DNA of 64,000 nucleotides from Chromobacterium sinusclupearum (GCF_002902845.1 NZ_PPTF01000060.1:64710-128709); one strand, 5' to 3'. Shown: positions 26,607 through 35,014, counted from the first letter of the stretch. Notes: generated from the letters alone by a model not told the origin. A program made the numbers and translations.

Positions 26607-27223
26607 GATCTTTCCTCCGGCAGGCTCGGGTCCGCGCCCAGCGCGAACAGCGCCGCCTGGCGGCGGGCGTCGGCGGCGCGCGCGAGCGCATCGTTGTCTT
26701 CCAGCCGCAGCGCCTGCGTCGGGCACACCCGCATGCATTCCGGGCCATCGGCCAGGCCTTGGCACAGGTCGCACTTGACGGCGATGGCCTTCACGCCCGG
26801 TTCCCAGGCCAAGAGCGGCGACAGCATGGCGTTGCTGTCATGCGGCGCGGCGGCAGGCCGGGTTTCCGCCAGCGGCGGCTGCCAGGCCGGGCTGATGGCG
26901 GCCACCCCGCTGCAGGCCGTGCCGGCCAGCTGGATGGCGCCGAACGGGCAGGCGATGGCGCATAGCTTGCAACCTATGCACAGCGTTTCATTGAGATCGA
27001 TGGAGCGGCCGGACAGCGAGATCGCCGCCACCGGACAGACGCGCGCGCAAGGCGCGTCGTCGCAATGGCGGCACAGCACCGGCGCGGTGACGGCGGCCGT
27101 GCGCGTGACGGCCAGCCGTGGATGCGCCTGCAGGCCGGCCGCGCGGTGCAGCGCGGAACAGGCGGCCATGCAGGTGTTGCACCCATTGCAAAGCTCGGGC
27201 TCTGCAATGACGAAGCGGTTCAT
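26603..27223 (-). CDS. hyfA: Hydrogenase-4 polyferredoxin subunit
   Basis: A 206-residue iron-sulfur protein of the HyfA/HycB/HydN type; E. coli HyfA has 205. It begins MNRFVIAEPELCNGCNTC and carries four [4Fe-4S] motifs: CNGCNTCMAAC, CRHCDDAPCARVCP, CIGCKLCAIACP, and CDLCQGLADGPECMRVCP. It is expected to link the formate dehydrogenase to the hydrogenase arm. It is the first gene of the hyf operon; a GGGGGA ribosome binding site and a sigma-54 promoter (27270-27285) lie upstream. Confidence 0.94.
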   Translation of the reverse strand: MNRFVIAEPELCNGCNTCMAACSALHRAAGLQAHPRLAVTRTAAVTAPVLCRHCDDAPCARVCPVAAISLSGRSIDLNETLCIGCKLCAIACPFGAIQLAGTACSGVAAISPAWQPPLAETRPAAAPHDSNAMLSPLLAWEPGVKAIAVKCDLCQGLADGPECMRVCPTQALRLEDNDALARAADARRQAALFALGADPSLPEERS

Positions 27224-27269
27224 GATTCCCCCAAGTAAAGCCAGGCGGGGCCCGGAATGGCTTTACTTA

Positions 27270-27285
27270 TGCACGAGGCGTGCCA
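27270..27285 (-). promoter_or_regulatory. Sigma-54 promoter of the hyf operon
   Basis: On the minus strand the sequence reads TGGCACGCCTCGTGCA. It matches the -24/-12 consensus TGGCAC-N5-TTGCA at all but one position, with the invariant GG and GC correctly spaced. It lies 47 bases before the hyfA start. The nearby FhlA-like gene supplies the required activator. Confidence 0.85.
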
Positions 27286-27381
27286 GATTGGTTTTTGTCT
27301 GATTTTCTTTGTTTTTCAGAGGTTTATATTGTCGCTGCTAGCGCAGCGGCGGTGTCGATTTAGTGTCGGTGCCACAGGGTG

Positions 27382-27397
27382 TCGTCAGAAGTGACGA
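27382..27397 (-). promoter_or_regulatory. Candidate FhlA-type upstream activating sequence (hyf)
   Basis: Perfect inverted repeat TCGTCA-GAAG-TGACGA. The identical 16-bp palindrome (opposite orientation, spacer CTTC) occurs at 34236-34251 ahead of hydN. Here it sits about 97 bp upstream of the -24 element, the usual range for an enhancer-binding protein. Three GTGTCG hexamers (27352, 27363, 27379) precede or overlap it. Confidence 0.65.
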
Positions 27398-27706
27398 GGT
27401 TGATTGCTTGGTAAAAAGCGTTATCAGATTCAGATGAGTATGTGGGTTCAGTGCAATAGGATGTATGTATCCATCACAGACAGTCTTTTTGCTTATTTCT
27501 GTATTTCAATAATTCAATTAAAAACACATACTGTCATATGTATCAGTTTTTCATTTAAAATGAATCCAGTAAATTGAGCTTGCCGCACCAGCCCATCCCT
27601 GCAACCTTGATTTGAGCTTTTCTGCGGCTGCTTTTCAGTATGTCTGCATTAAGTAGATTCCACCTATCACTCGCATTTTATGCAAACCAATTTGAGGGTA
27701 ACTGAA
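27398..27706. other. AT-rich intergenic stretch before the orphan gene
   Basis: No gene is seen in these 309 bases. The part from about 27440 to 27570 is distinctly AT-rich compared with its surroundings and includes a small palindrome TTCATTT-A-AAATGAA (27550-27564). It probably holds the promoter of the plus-strand gene at 27707. A TAAAAT hexamer (27556-27561) could be a -10 element, but no good -35 partner is seen. Confidence 0.5.
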
Positions 27707-28177
27707 ATGAGCAAAAAAATTCTGAAGCTGAAGTTTGATGGTCAAGATTTTGGTTATGTGCGCATGCAGAAGGGGACTGATTCGTTCTATGGTGGCGGCG
27801 CCGAAAAAGAGGCTATTGAGTTTGAGCTGGAAAGCTATAAGGGCAGTAATACTCGTTTCTATTTCAAGGTTGCCGGTACCAAAGACAGTTATATGGATTT
27901 CTCCCTCTCCTCCTCCGTGCTGAAGGTTACAAAGCCTTTCTTCAGCGTTGAACAATCGAGCATTTGTGCGTGGGAACTGATTGGCGGCGAGCTGCATGCC
28001 ATTCTGGGCGGAAAAGACACGACCAAAGCGGTGAGCCGCAGCAAGAGCGATCCGATTTCCACCATTTTGTACGCAAACTCCCCGTACGATGGCAACCATT
28101 GCCAGGTTAGCATTGAAGATGCGACTCACAAGACTTCGAATCACGAGAAAGCTGAGTTGCAGCACGCTTTGATTTAA
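27707..28177 (+). CDS. Unrecognised 156-residue protein (orphan in hydrogenase island)
   Basis: The protein starts MSKKILKLKFDGQDFGYV and reads as a mostly beta-strand, soluble polypeptide rich in Ser, Lys and aromatic residues, with two cysteines (CAWEL and CQVSI). There is no signal peptide, membrane segment or known cofactor motif. A GAGGG ribosome binding site lies 9 bases before the ATG at 27707. Base composition is visibly more AT-rich than the hydrogenase genes on either side, and it runs opposite to both operons with its own terminator, suggesting separate acquisition. No link to hydrogenase maturation can be shown. The function is not assigned. Confidence 0.7.
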   Translation: MSKKILKLKFDGQDFGYVRMQKGTDSFYGGGAEKEAIEFELESYKGSNTRFYFKVAGTKDSYMDFSLSSSVLKVTKPFFSVEQSSICAWELIGGELHAILGGKDTTKAVSRSKSDPISTILYANSPYDGNHCQVSIEDATHKTSNHEKAELQHALI

Positions 28178-28200
28178 GTAGATAAAGAATTTAGCTTTGC

Positions 28201-28234
28201 AAAGCGGGCAGGCAATATGCGCTGCCCGCTTTTC
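28201..28234 (+). terminator. Terminator after the orphan gene
   Basis: Stem AAAGCGGGCAG / CTGCCCGCTTT with a loop of about 10 bases, followed by TTCTT. It also separates this gene from the convergent hypE. Confidence 0.7.
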
Positions 28235-28264
28235 TTAATCTCGCGGCTGCCTATGCGGTGGGAT

Positions 28265-29296
28265 TTAACAAATCCTCGGCAGCTGTTCGCCGTTGATCCA
28301 GTCCACCATCCGCTTGCCGCCAAAGGCGGTTTCCATCTGCACAAACTGGTTGGCGTCGGCGATGGCTTCACCGATGATGGCCGCGTCGCGTCCTTGCGGG
28401 TGGGCGCGCATGGCGGCCAGCAGCGTGTCTGCGTCTTCCGGGGCGCACACGGCCACCAGCTTGCCTTCGTTGGCCACGTACAGCGGGTCCAGGCCCAGCA
28501 GCTCGCAGGCGGCGGTGACTTCCTGGCGTATCGGCAAGGCGGATTCGCGGATCCGCATGCCGCAGCCGGCCTGCAGGGCGAATTCATTGAGCACGGCCGC
28601 CAGGCCGCCGCGCGTCGGGTCGCGCAGGCAGCGCAGGTCCGGCACGGCGCGCAACATGTCCGCCACCAGCGTGTGCAGGGCGGCGCTGTCGGATTGCAGC
28701 GCGGTTTCGAAACCCAGGTTCTCGCGCAAGGACATGATGGCCACGCCGTGGTCGCCCAGGTGGCCGGACAGCAGGATCTTGTCGCCGGGGCGGATGCGGC
28801 GCGGCGTAATGTTGATGCTAGCGGGCGCGTAGCCGACGCCGGTGGTGGAGATGAACACGCCATCGCCCTTGCCTTGCTGCACGACTTTGGTGTCGCCGGT
28901 GACGATGGCCACGCCGGCTTCGCGCGCGGCGGCGGCCATGGATTGCACGATGCGGCGTAGATCGGCCAACGGGAAGCCTTCTTCCAGGATGAAGCCGGCA
29001 GTCAGGTATAAGGGCGTGCCGCCGCACATCGCCACGTCGTTGACGGTGCCGTGCACCGCCAGGCTGCCGATGTCGCCGCCGGGGAAGAACAGCGGTGAGA
29101 CGACATGGCTGTCGGTAGCCAGGATCAGCCGGCAGCCGGCTGGCGGCATGGGCAGGGCGGCGCCGTCGTGCTGCGCGCCCAGGTAGCCGTTGTCGAATTC
29201 GGCGACGAACAACTGCTCGATCAGCCTGGCCATGGCGCGGCCACCGCTGCCGTGGCTGAGGTCCACCCGGCCGTGGGCAAAGTCTATGCGGTTCAT
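28265..29296 (-). CDS. hypE: Hydrogenase maturation factor HypE (carbamoyl dehydratase)
   Basis: A 343-residue PurM-like ATPase. HypE accepts a carbamoyl group from HypF on its C-terminal cysteine and dehydrates it to thiocyanate, the cyanide source for the NiFe active site. The protein ends PRIC, placing the essential Cys last. Near the N-terminus, LSHGSGGRAM and LATDSHVVSPLFFPGGDIG are the nucleotide-binding family motifs; GDTKVV follows. The start overlaps hypD by 4 bp. It is the last gene of the hypABFCDE operon. Confidence 0.96.
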   Translation of the reverse strand: MNRIDFAHGRVDLSHGSGGRAMARLIEQLFVAEFDNGYLGAQHDGAALPMPPAGCRLILATDSHVVSPLFFPGGDIGSLAVHGTVNDVAMCGGTPLYLTAGFILEEGFPLADLRRIVQSMAAAAREAGVAIVTGDTKVVQQGKGDGVFISTTGVGYAPASINITPRRIRPGDKILLSGHLGDHGVAIMSLRENLGFETALQSDSAALHTLVADMLRAVPDLRCLRDPTRGGLAAVLNEFALQAGCGMRIRESALPIRQEVTAACELLGLDPLYVANEGKLVAVCAPEDADTLLAAMRAHPQGRDAAIIGEAIADANQFVQMETAFGGKRMVDWINGEQLPRIC

Positions 29297-30432
29297 GCCG
29301 CGTCTCCGTTCTTGTCGGCCGCGCGGAAGCGGCCATAGGTGAAATGGGCCGCGCACGCGCCTTCGGACGACACCATGCAGGCGCCCAGCGGGCGCTCCGG
29401 CGTGCAGGCGGCGCCAAAGGCGCGGCAGTCGGCCGGCTGTTTGTGGCCGCGCAGGATGGCGGCGCACTCGCAGGCCTTGTGGTCCGGCACCTGGCGGTAG
29501 GGCAGGGCAAAGCGGCGCTCGGCGTCGAAATCGGCGTAGTCGGGCCGGATGCAGAGGGCGCTCAAGGGCACGGTGCCCAGGCCGCGCCAGTCGTACTCGT
29601 CGCGCAGCTCGAACACCTGCTCGCACATCGCTTGCGCCTTGCGGTTGCCCTCGCGGCTGACCACGCGGCTGAACTGGTTTTTCACTTCGGCGCGGCCTGC
29701 GTTCAGCTGGCGCACCAGCATGAGGATGGACTGCATGACGTCCAGCGGTTCGAAGCCGGAAATCACCACCGGCCGGCAATACTGGGCGGCGAAGCCTTCA
29801 TATGCGCCATAGCCTATCACCGTGCTGACGTGGGCCGGGCCGATGAAGCCGTCCAGCGCCACCGCGTCCGGATCGCCTTGCGACTCCATGATGTGCACCA
29901 TGGCGGCAGGCGTGAGCACGTGGTTGCAAAACACGCTGAAATTGGCCAGCCCCAGCTTCTGCGCGCGCAGGATGACGGCGGCGGTGGGCGGCGTGGTGGT
30001 TTCGAAGCCGATGGCGAAGAATACGACCTGGCGGTCAGGATGGGCCTGGGCGATGGCCAGCGCGTCGTCGCAGCTGTAGACCATGCGCACGTCGGCGCCG
30101 GCGGCGCGGGCCTTGAGCAGGGACAGGCCGCCGCTAGCCGGCACGCGCAGGGTGTCGGCGTAGGTGCAGAGGATCAGCCTTGGTTCGCGCGCCAGCGCGA
30201 TGGCGCTGTCGATGCGGCCAGTGGGCAGCACGCATACCGGGCAGCCAGGGCCGTGGATCAGGCGGATGTTGGCGGGCAAAAGGTCCGGCAGACCGTAGCG
30301 GGCGATGGCGTGGGTGTGGCCGCCGCAGAATTCCATCAGCCGGTATTGCCGCGCGGGATCCGCTTCTGCCTGAATGGTCGCGGCCAGTTTGCGCGCCAAG
30401 GCGCCGTCGCGGAACGCTTCTATGTATTTCAT
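29293..30432 (-). CDS. hypD: Hydrogenase maturation factor HypD
   Basis: A 379-residue iron-sulfur protein that, with HypC, forms the scaffold on which the Fe(CN)2CO unit is built. Conserved motifs: MEFCGGHTHAI near residue 33, HGPGCPVCVLP near residue 66, FFAIGFETTTPPTA, and C-terminal cysteines in KACECAAIL and in the ADCRAFGAAC segment that hold the [4Fe-4S] cluster. It overlaps hypE by 4 bp and follows hypC by 8 bp. Confidence 0.96.
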   Translation of the reverse strand: MKYIEAFRDGALARKLAATIQAEADPARQYRLMEFCGGHTHAIARYGLPDLLPANIRLIHGPGCPVCVLPTGRIDSAIALAREPRLILCTYADTLRVPASGGLSLLKARAAGADVRMVYSCDDALAIAQAHPDRQVVFFAIGFETTTPPTAAVILRAQKLGLANFSVFCNHVLTPAAMVHIMESQGDPDAVALDGFIGPAHVSTVIGYGAYEGFAAQYCRPVVISGFEPLDVMQSILMLVRQLNAGRAEVKNQFSRVVSREGNRKAQAMCEQVFELRDEYDWRGLGTVPLSALCIRPDYADFDAERRFALPYRQVPDHKACECAAILRGHKQPADCRAFGAACTPERPLGACMVSSEGACAAHFTYGRFRAADKNGDAA

Positions 30433-30440
30433 GGGGTTTC

Positions 30441-30683
30441 CTAACGGTAGGCCGCGGGGTTGTCCGGCGTCGCGCCCATTTCGGCCAGCAGCGCCAGCGT
30501 GCGCTCGGCCTCGGCCGGGTCGAGCTTGCCGATGGCGAAGCCGACGTGGACGATCAGGTAATCGCCGGTTTTCACGTTGTCCACCAGCGAGGTGGAAATG
30601 ATCTTATGCAGGCCGCCCAGCGCGACTCTGACTTGGTCGTCTGCCAGGATTTCGGTGACTTGGGCGGGAATGGCCAGACACAT
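30441..30683 (-). CDS. hypC: Hydrogenase assembly chaperone HypC
   Basis: An 80-residue protein starting MCLAIPAQV. Cys2 of the HypC/HybG family binds the iron unit and the large-subunit precursor. The later segment DYLIVHVGFAIGKLDPAEA is also diagnostic. It works with HypD and delivers the iron centre to HyfG. Short distances (8-9 bp) to hypD and hypF show operon structure. Confidence 0.95.
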   Translation of the reverse strand: MCLAIPAQVTEILADDQVRVALGGLHKIISTSLVDNVKTGDYLIVHVGFAIGKLDPAEAERTLALLAEMGATPDNPAAYR

Positions 30684-30692
30684 GGTGTTTCC

Positions 30693-32987
30693 TTATTGGT
30701 TGAAATGGCGCTGCGCCACCCAGGCCTGGCCCAGGGCCAGGCCGCCGTCGCCGGCCGGCACCAGGCGCGCTTGCAGCATGGACAGGCCGCGCCGCCCCAG
30801 CGCCGCATGCAGGCCGCGCGCCAGGATGGCGTTTTGCAGGCAGCCGCCGCCGCAGGCTACGCGGCGCAGCCCCAGGCGGCGGGCCGTCTGGGCGGCCCAG
30901 TCGGCCAGCGCTTCGATCAGGCAGGCGTGGAAAAGCGCCGCGCCAGCGGCAGGCGGCATGCCGGACGCCAGTTGGCGCAGCAGCGGCGTGAGGTCGAGAT
31001 GGTTGTCCTGGTCTATTTGGTGCAGGCGGGGCGGCTTGGGCGGCAGGCCATGGCGTTCGGCCAGCCCCTCCAGCCGCATCGCGGCCTGCGCTTCGAAGCT
31101 GGTGCGGGCGGCGATGCCTAGTAGCGCCGCGGCGGCGTCGAAGTGGCGGCCCAGGCTGCTGGTGCGGGTAAGCGCCTTGCCTTGGTTCAGCCAGAGCGCC
31201 AATTGCGGCGCGGCGGCTTCATGGGGGAAGCGGGCAGGGATTTCCTCGTCTGCGCCCCAGCCATGCAGCGCGGCGGCGGCCATGCGCCACGGCTCGCGCG
31301 CCGCGCGGTCGCCGCCCGGCAGCGCCAACGTGGATAGATGGCCCAGCCGCTGGCTGTGCGCGCCGTCCACCATCAGCAGCTCGCCGCCCCAGGCGCCGCC
31401 ATCGTCTCCCAGGCCCACCCCGTCCAGCGCCAGACCCAGCACGGTTTCGTCGCATTGCTGTTCGGCCAGGATGGCGGCGATGTGGGCGTGGTGATGCTGC
31501 ACGGCCAGCGCAGGAATGTTCAGGCGTTCGGACAGCTCCCGCGCCAGGCGGCTGCTGAAGTAATCCGGGTGCAGGTCATGGGCGATGAAGGCTGGGCGAG
31601 TAGCCAGCAGGGTTTGCAGATGCCCGGCCGCCGCTTCCAGCGCCCGGCAGTTGGCCACGCGGTCCAGGTCGCCGATGTGTTGGGACAGGAAGGCCTCGCT
31701 GCCGCGGGTCAGGCATAGCGTGTTTTTCAGATGCGCGCCCAGCGCCAGCACGGGCGGGCCGCCGCGAGACAGGCCGATGGCGCAGGGCGTGTAGCCGCGG
31801 CCGCGGCGCAGGAACTGCGCATGGCCGTGGCAGCCCACGCGCAGCACGCTGTCGTCGCAGCGCGTGACGATGTCGCGGTTATGCTCGAGCACGGCGTCGG
31901 CCAGCTGCGGCAGCAGGGCGCGCGCGTCCTCGTTGCGGGTGATCAGCGGTTCGCCGCGCGGATTGGCGCTGGTCATCACCAGCAGCAGCGACTGCGGCTC
32001 GGCCAGCCATGATGTTCCATCGGGTCTGCCCGCTGCCTCGTGGAGCAGCAGATAGTGCAGCGGCGTATACGGCAGCATCGCGCCCAGCCAGGCCACGTCG
32101 GGCGCCACGCCGGGCAGCGCGTCATCGCAGCCGGCTGTTTTGGGCAGCAGCACGATGGGGCGTTGCGGCGAGCGCAACAGGCGGCCGGACAGTTCGTCGA
32201 TCCGAGCCAGTTCGGCTAGCGAGGCGCTGTTGGCAGCCATGATGGCCAGCGGTTTTTCCTCACGCGCCTTGCGCTGGCGCAGCCTGGCCACGGCCGCGGC
32301 ATTTCTGGCGTCGCAGGCCAGATGGAAACCGCCCAGCCCCTTGATGGCGACGATCTCGCCGCGCCGCAGCCGTGCCAGCGTCTCCGCCACCGCATCGCCG
32401 GCCACCGGGCCGTCGGCGTCGAGCAGCGCCAGTTCCGGGCCGCAATGCTCGCAGGCGTTGGGCTCGGCGTGAAAGCGCCGATGCAGCGGATTGCGGTATT
32501 CGGCCAGGCAGGCCGGGCATTGCGGGAAGACGGCCATGCTGGTTTGGGCGCGGTCGTAGGGCAAGTGCCGGACCAGAGTGTAGCGCGGGCCGCAGTCGGT
32601 GCAGTTGATGAAAGGGTAGCGGTAACGCCGATTGGCGGGGTCGAACAACTCGGCCAGGCAGGCGTCGCAGGTGCAGCTGTCGGCGCCTATGGCCGCATGG
32701 GCGCCGCCGGATTCGCTGGCCAGGATGGAGAAGCCATCGGGCTGCGCCTGTTCCGGCAGCGGCTGGCGCAGCAACTGGTCGATGCGCGCCAGCGGCGGGC
32801 GTTCCGACAGCAGCCTTTCTGCGAAGCCGCTCAGCGCCGCGTCGCCGCCCTGCAGCTCGATGGTCACGCCGTTGCCGTCATTGCGTATCCAGCCGGACAG
32901 CGCCAGCTCGCCGGCCAGCCGGTAGACGAAGGGGCGGAAGCCGACGCCCTGGACGATGCCTCTGACTGTCAGTTGTTCGCGCGGCAT
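30693..32987 (-). CDS. hypF: Carbamoyltransferase HypF
   Basis: A 764-residue multidomain enzyme that activates carbamoyl phosphate to carbamoyl-AMP and passes the carbamoyl to HypE. The order is an acylphosphatase-like domain (1-90, VRGIVQGVGFRPFVYRLA), a double zinc finger with CDACL, CTDCGP, CPACL and CEHCGP (about 105-185), a YrdC-like domain (about 195-370, with KGLGGFHLACDA), and a C-terminal Kae1-like domain (HDLHPDYFSS, VQHHHAHIAA). The frame is open upstream through hypB and hypA, but the start at MPREQLTV, 2 bp after hypB, gives normal length. Confidence 0.96.
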   Translation of the reverse strand: MPREQLTVRGIVQGVGFRPFVYRLAGELALSGWIRNDGNGVTIELQGGDAALSGFAERLLSERPPLARIDQLLRQPLPEQAQPDGFSILASESGGAHAAIGADSCTCDACLAELFDPANRRYRYPFINCTDCGPRYTLVRHLPYDRAQTSMAVFPQCPACLAEYRNPLHRRFHAEPNACEHCGPELALLDADGPVAGDAVAETLARLRRGEIVAIKGLGGFHLACDARNAAAVARLRQRKAREEKPLAIMAANSASLAELARIDELSGRLLRSPQRPIVLLPKTAGCDDALPGVAPDVAWLGAMLPYTPLHYLLLHEAAGRPDGTSWLAEPQSLLLVMTSANPRGEPLITRNEDARALLPQLADAVLEHNRDIVTRCDDSVLRVGCHGHAQFLRRGRGYTPCAIGLSRGGPPVLALGAHLKNTLCLTRGSEAFLSQHIGDLDRVANCRALEAAAGHLQTLLATRPAFIAHDLHPDYFSSRLARELSERLNIPALAVQHHHAHIAAILAEQQCDETVLGLALDGVGLGDDGGAWGGELLMVDGAHSQRLGHLSTLALPGGDRAAREPWRMAAAALHGWGADEEIPARFPHEAAAPQLALWLNQGKALTRTSSLGRHFDAAAALLGIAARTSFEAQAAMRLEGLAERHGLPPKPPRLHQIDQDNHLDLTPLLRQLASGMPPAAGAALFHACLIEALADWAAQTARRLGLRRVACGGGCLQNAILARGLHAALGRRGLSMLQARLVPAGDGGLALGQAWVAQRHFNQ

Positions 32988-32989
32988 GC

Positions 32990-33805
32990 TCAGCCTCCCT
33001 TGCCGCAGCCGGCGGTCAGCCAGGCCAGCCACGCATCGCGGCCTTCGCCGGTTTTGATGGACAGCTGGATCACCGGCAGGCCGGGGCGCACCTGGCGCGC
33101 CATGCGGATGGCGGCGGCTATGTCGAAGTCGACATGCGGCAGCAGGTCGGTCTTGCTGATGATCAAGAGGTCCGCCGCGCGGAACATGTCCGGATATTTC
33201 AGCGGCTTGTCCTCGCCCTCGGTCACGGAAAGAATCGCCACCTTGTGCGCCTCTCCCAGGTCGAAGGCGGCCGGGCATACCAGATTGCCGACGTTTTCTA
33301 TCAGCAGCAGGCCGCCATCCGGCATTGCCTGCGCCTGTTCCAGGCTGTCCAGCGCCTCCGCCACCATGCGGGCGTCCAGGTGGCAGCCCTTGCCGGTGTT
33401 GATCTGCACGGCCGGCGCGCCGGTGGCGCGGATGCGCTCGGCGTCGTTGGCCGTTTGCTGATCGCCTTCCACTACGGCCACCGGCGCGCGGCCTGCCCAG
33501 CGGCGCAGGGTGTCCACCAGCAGGCTGGTTTTGCCGGAGCCTGGGCTGGACACCAGATTCAGCGCGAAGATGCCGCGCTCCGCCAGCAGCCGGCGGTTGC
33601 GCGCGGCGCGCGCGTCGTTGTCGGACAGGATGTCCCGTTCGATGGCGATGATGCGTTCGGCCGGCGTGTCCGGCGCGTGGACGGCGTCCAGCGGGCCGTG
33701 GGCCTGGCCAGCCAGCCGGTAGCCGTTTCTGGGCGCGCCATGGCCATGGCTGCGTTTGCCATTGATGCGGACCTGTCCGTGGCCGCAGCCGCAAGTGGTG
33801 CACAT
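32990..33805 (-). CDS. hypB: Nickel-inserting GTPase HypB
   Basis: A 271-residue SIMIBI GTPase that helps insert nickel into the hydrogenase large subunit. The N-terminus [10 protein letters not shown] is the CxxCGC high-affinity nickel site seen in E. coli HypB; a short His-containing stretch (KRSHGHG) follows, with no long His-rich region. The P-loop is [10 protein letters not shown] near residue 85, with [19 protein letters not shown] and ISKTDLLP as the further GTPase and metal-site motifs. It sits 12 bp after hypA. Confidence 0.96.
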   Translation of the reverse strand: MCTTCGCGHGQVRINGKRSHGHGAPRNGYRLAGQAHGPLDAVHAPDTPAERIIAIERDILSDNDARAARNRRLLAERGIFALNLVSSPGSGKTSLLVDTLRRWAGRAPVAVVEGDQQTANDAERIRATGAPAVQINTGKGCHLDARMVAEALDSLEQAQAMPDGGLLLIENVGNLVCPAAFDLGEAHKVAILSVTEGEDKPLKYPDMFRAADLLIISKTDLLPHVDFDIAAAIRMARQVRPGLPVIQLSIKTGEGRDAWLAWLTAGCGKGG

Positions 33806-33817
33806 GATGCTGTCCTC

Positions 33818-34159
33818 CTAGCTGATTCCGATATCGATCACCCGCATCTCCTCGCCGCCTTGCAGGCTGAGATTCTCGCCGCCGCATTGCGGGCAGCGCG
33901 CCGGCAGGGCGGCAAGCTCGGCGTCGGCGCCGCAATCTGCGCAATGGGCCTGGGCCGGACTGCGCTCGGCCTGGAAGTCGGCGTCGGCCGCCAGGCTGTC
34001 GCGCGCCGCCAGCTGGCAGCAGTAGAGCAGGGTGTCTGTCTCCACATGAGCTAGCAAACCCAATGCCAGCCGGACGCGGGTGACGCGGCGGGCGCCGGCG
34101 CGGCGCGCGGCGTCCTCCACGATGTGGACCACGTGTTCCGCAAGTGTCAGTTCGTGCAA
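33818..34159 (-). CDS. hypA: Nickel metallochaperone HypA, TTG start
   Basis: A 113-residue protein that brings nickel for insertion by HypB. The N-terminal MHEL binds nickel through Met1 and His2; the zinc site is formed by CADCGAD and CPQCGGENL. The start codon is TTG: the MHEL N-terminus is essential in the family and no ATG is available at that position. A good AGGAG lies 8 bases before it. It is the first gene of the hypABFCDE operon. No convincing sigma-54 promoter was found directly upstream, so its control is unclear. Confidence 0.93.
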   Translation of the reverse strand: MHELTLAEHVVHIVEDAARRAGARRVTRVRLALGLLAHVETDTLLYCCQLAARDSLAADADFQAERSPAQAHCADCGADAELAALPARCPQCGGENLSLQGGEEMRVIDIGIS

Positions 34160-34235
34160 GGTTTTTCTCCTGAATGGGGCGGTCCGGCGGCATCGCGGCG
34201 GGGCGTCGCCGCGGCGGCGCGGCAGTGTCGAGACG

Positions 34236-34251
34236 TCGTCACTTCTGACGA
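34236..34251 (+). promoter_or_regulatory. Candidate FhlA-type upstream activating sequence (hydN/hyp)
   Basis: Perfect inverted repeat TCGTCA-CTTC-TGACGA, the same element as at 27382-27397. It lies 108 bp upstream of the -24 element of the hydN promoter and about 77 bp upstream of the divergent hypA start, so it could serve both directions. Confidence 0.65.
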
Positions 34252-34358
34252 TGCCGGCTTAGGGCCGGCGATCTTCGACACAGAAGGCAAGGCAGCGCGG
34301 ACAGCAATTCTTTTCAGAAACAGGGCGTTGCATGGGATGGGCCGCCTTGGCGCGTGGC

Positions 34359-34374
34359 TGGCATGGCTTATGCA
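34359..34374 (+). promoter_or_regulatory. Sigma-54 promoter of hydN-fdhF
   Basis: Reads TGGCATGGCTTATGCA: the GG and GC of the -24/-12 consensus are correctly spaced, with one mismatch in each half. It lies about 72 bases before the hydN start codon. Confidence 0.75.
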
Positions 34375-34446
34375 ACGTCATGAGCGTGAATTCGCAACGC
34401 TTGCAATCGACGTTCGGGCGGCTGCCGCCGCTTGAGGAGGCTGAAC

Positions 34447-34983
34447 ATGAATCGGTTCATCATCGCTGAACCCCAAAACTGCATCGGCTGCCGCACCTGC
34501 GAGGTAGCGTGCGCGCTGGCCCATCCGCTGAGTCCCGGCGATCCATTGTCGCCGGACACCTTCCATCCCCGGCTGACGGTGATCAAGAGCGCGCGCATCA
34601 GCACGCCGGTGCTGTGCCGGCAATGCGACGACGCGCCCTGTCTGAATGCCTGCCCCAGCGGGGCCATCGTCTACGCCGGCAGCAGCGTGCAGGTGCTGCA
34701 GGAACGCTGCGTGGGCTGCAAGACCTGCATGGTGGCCTGTCCTTACGGCGCGATGCAGGTGGTGACCGTGCCGCAGCGGCCGTCGCCGGGCAGCTTTGCC
34801 ACGCGGCAGATCAAGGCCAAGGCGCTGAAGTGCGACTTATGCGTGGGCAAAGCCGGCGGCCCGGCCTGCATCGCCACCTGTCCCACCAAGGCGCTGCGCA
34901 TGGTGGAGCCGCAGGCGCTGGAGGCCGCTTTGCAAAAACGCCGCCAACAGGCCGCGCTGGACACGCCGGCGCTGCCGCTTTGA
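34447..34983 (+). CDS. hydN: HydN-like electron-transfer polyferredoxin
   Basis: A 178-residue protein with four [4Fe-4S] cluster motifs: CIGCRTCEVAC, CRQCDDAPCLNACP, CVGCKTCMVACP, and CDLCVGKAGGPACIATCP. It is closely similar in layout to HyfA and to E. coli HydN, which is encoded beside hypF and supports formate dehydrogenase H activity. GAGGAGG precedes the ATG at 34447 by 6 bases. It is followed 31 bp later by fdhF, so it probably carries electrons from FdhF to the hydrogenase or helps FdhF assembly. Confidence 0.9.
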   Translation: MNRFIIAEPQNCIGCRTCEVACALAHPLSPGDPLSPDTFHPRLTVIKSARISTPVLCRQCDDAPCLNACPSGAIVYAGSSVQVLQERCVGCKTCMVACPYGAMQVVTVPQRPSPGSFATRQIKAKALKCDLCVGKAGGPACIATCPTKALRMVEPQALEAALQKRRQQAALDTPALPL

Positions 34984-35014
34984 CGCATCGCCATCCGGGA
35001 AAAGGACACGGAAA

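Noticed and set aside
30693..34193. A single 1166-residue fusion protein HypF with a long N-terminal extension
   Set aside because: The extension is the shadow frame of hypB and hypA; hypF has its normal start at 32987, 2 bp after hypB.
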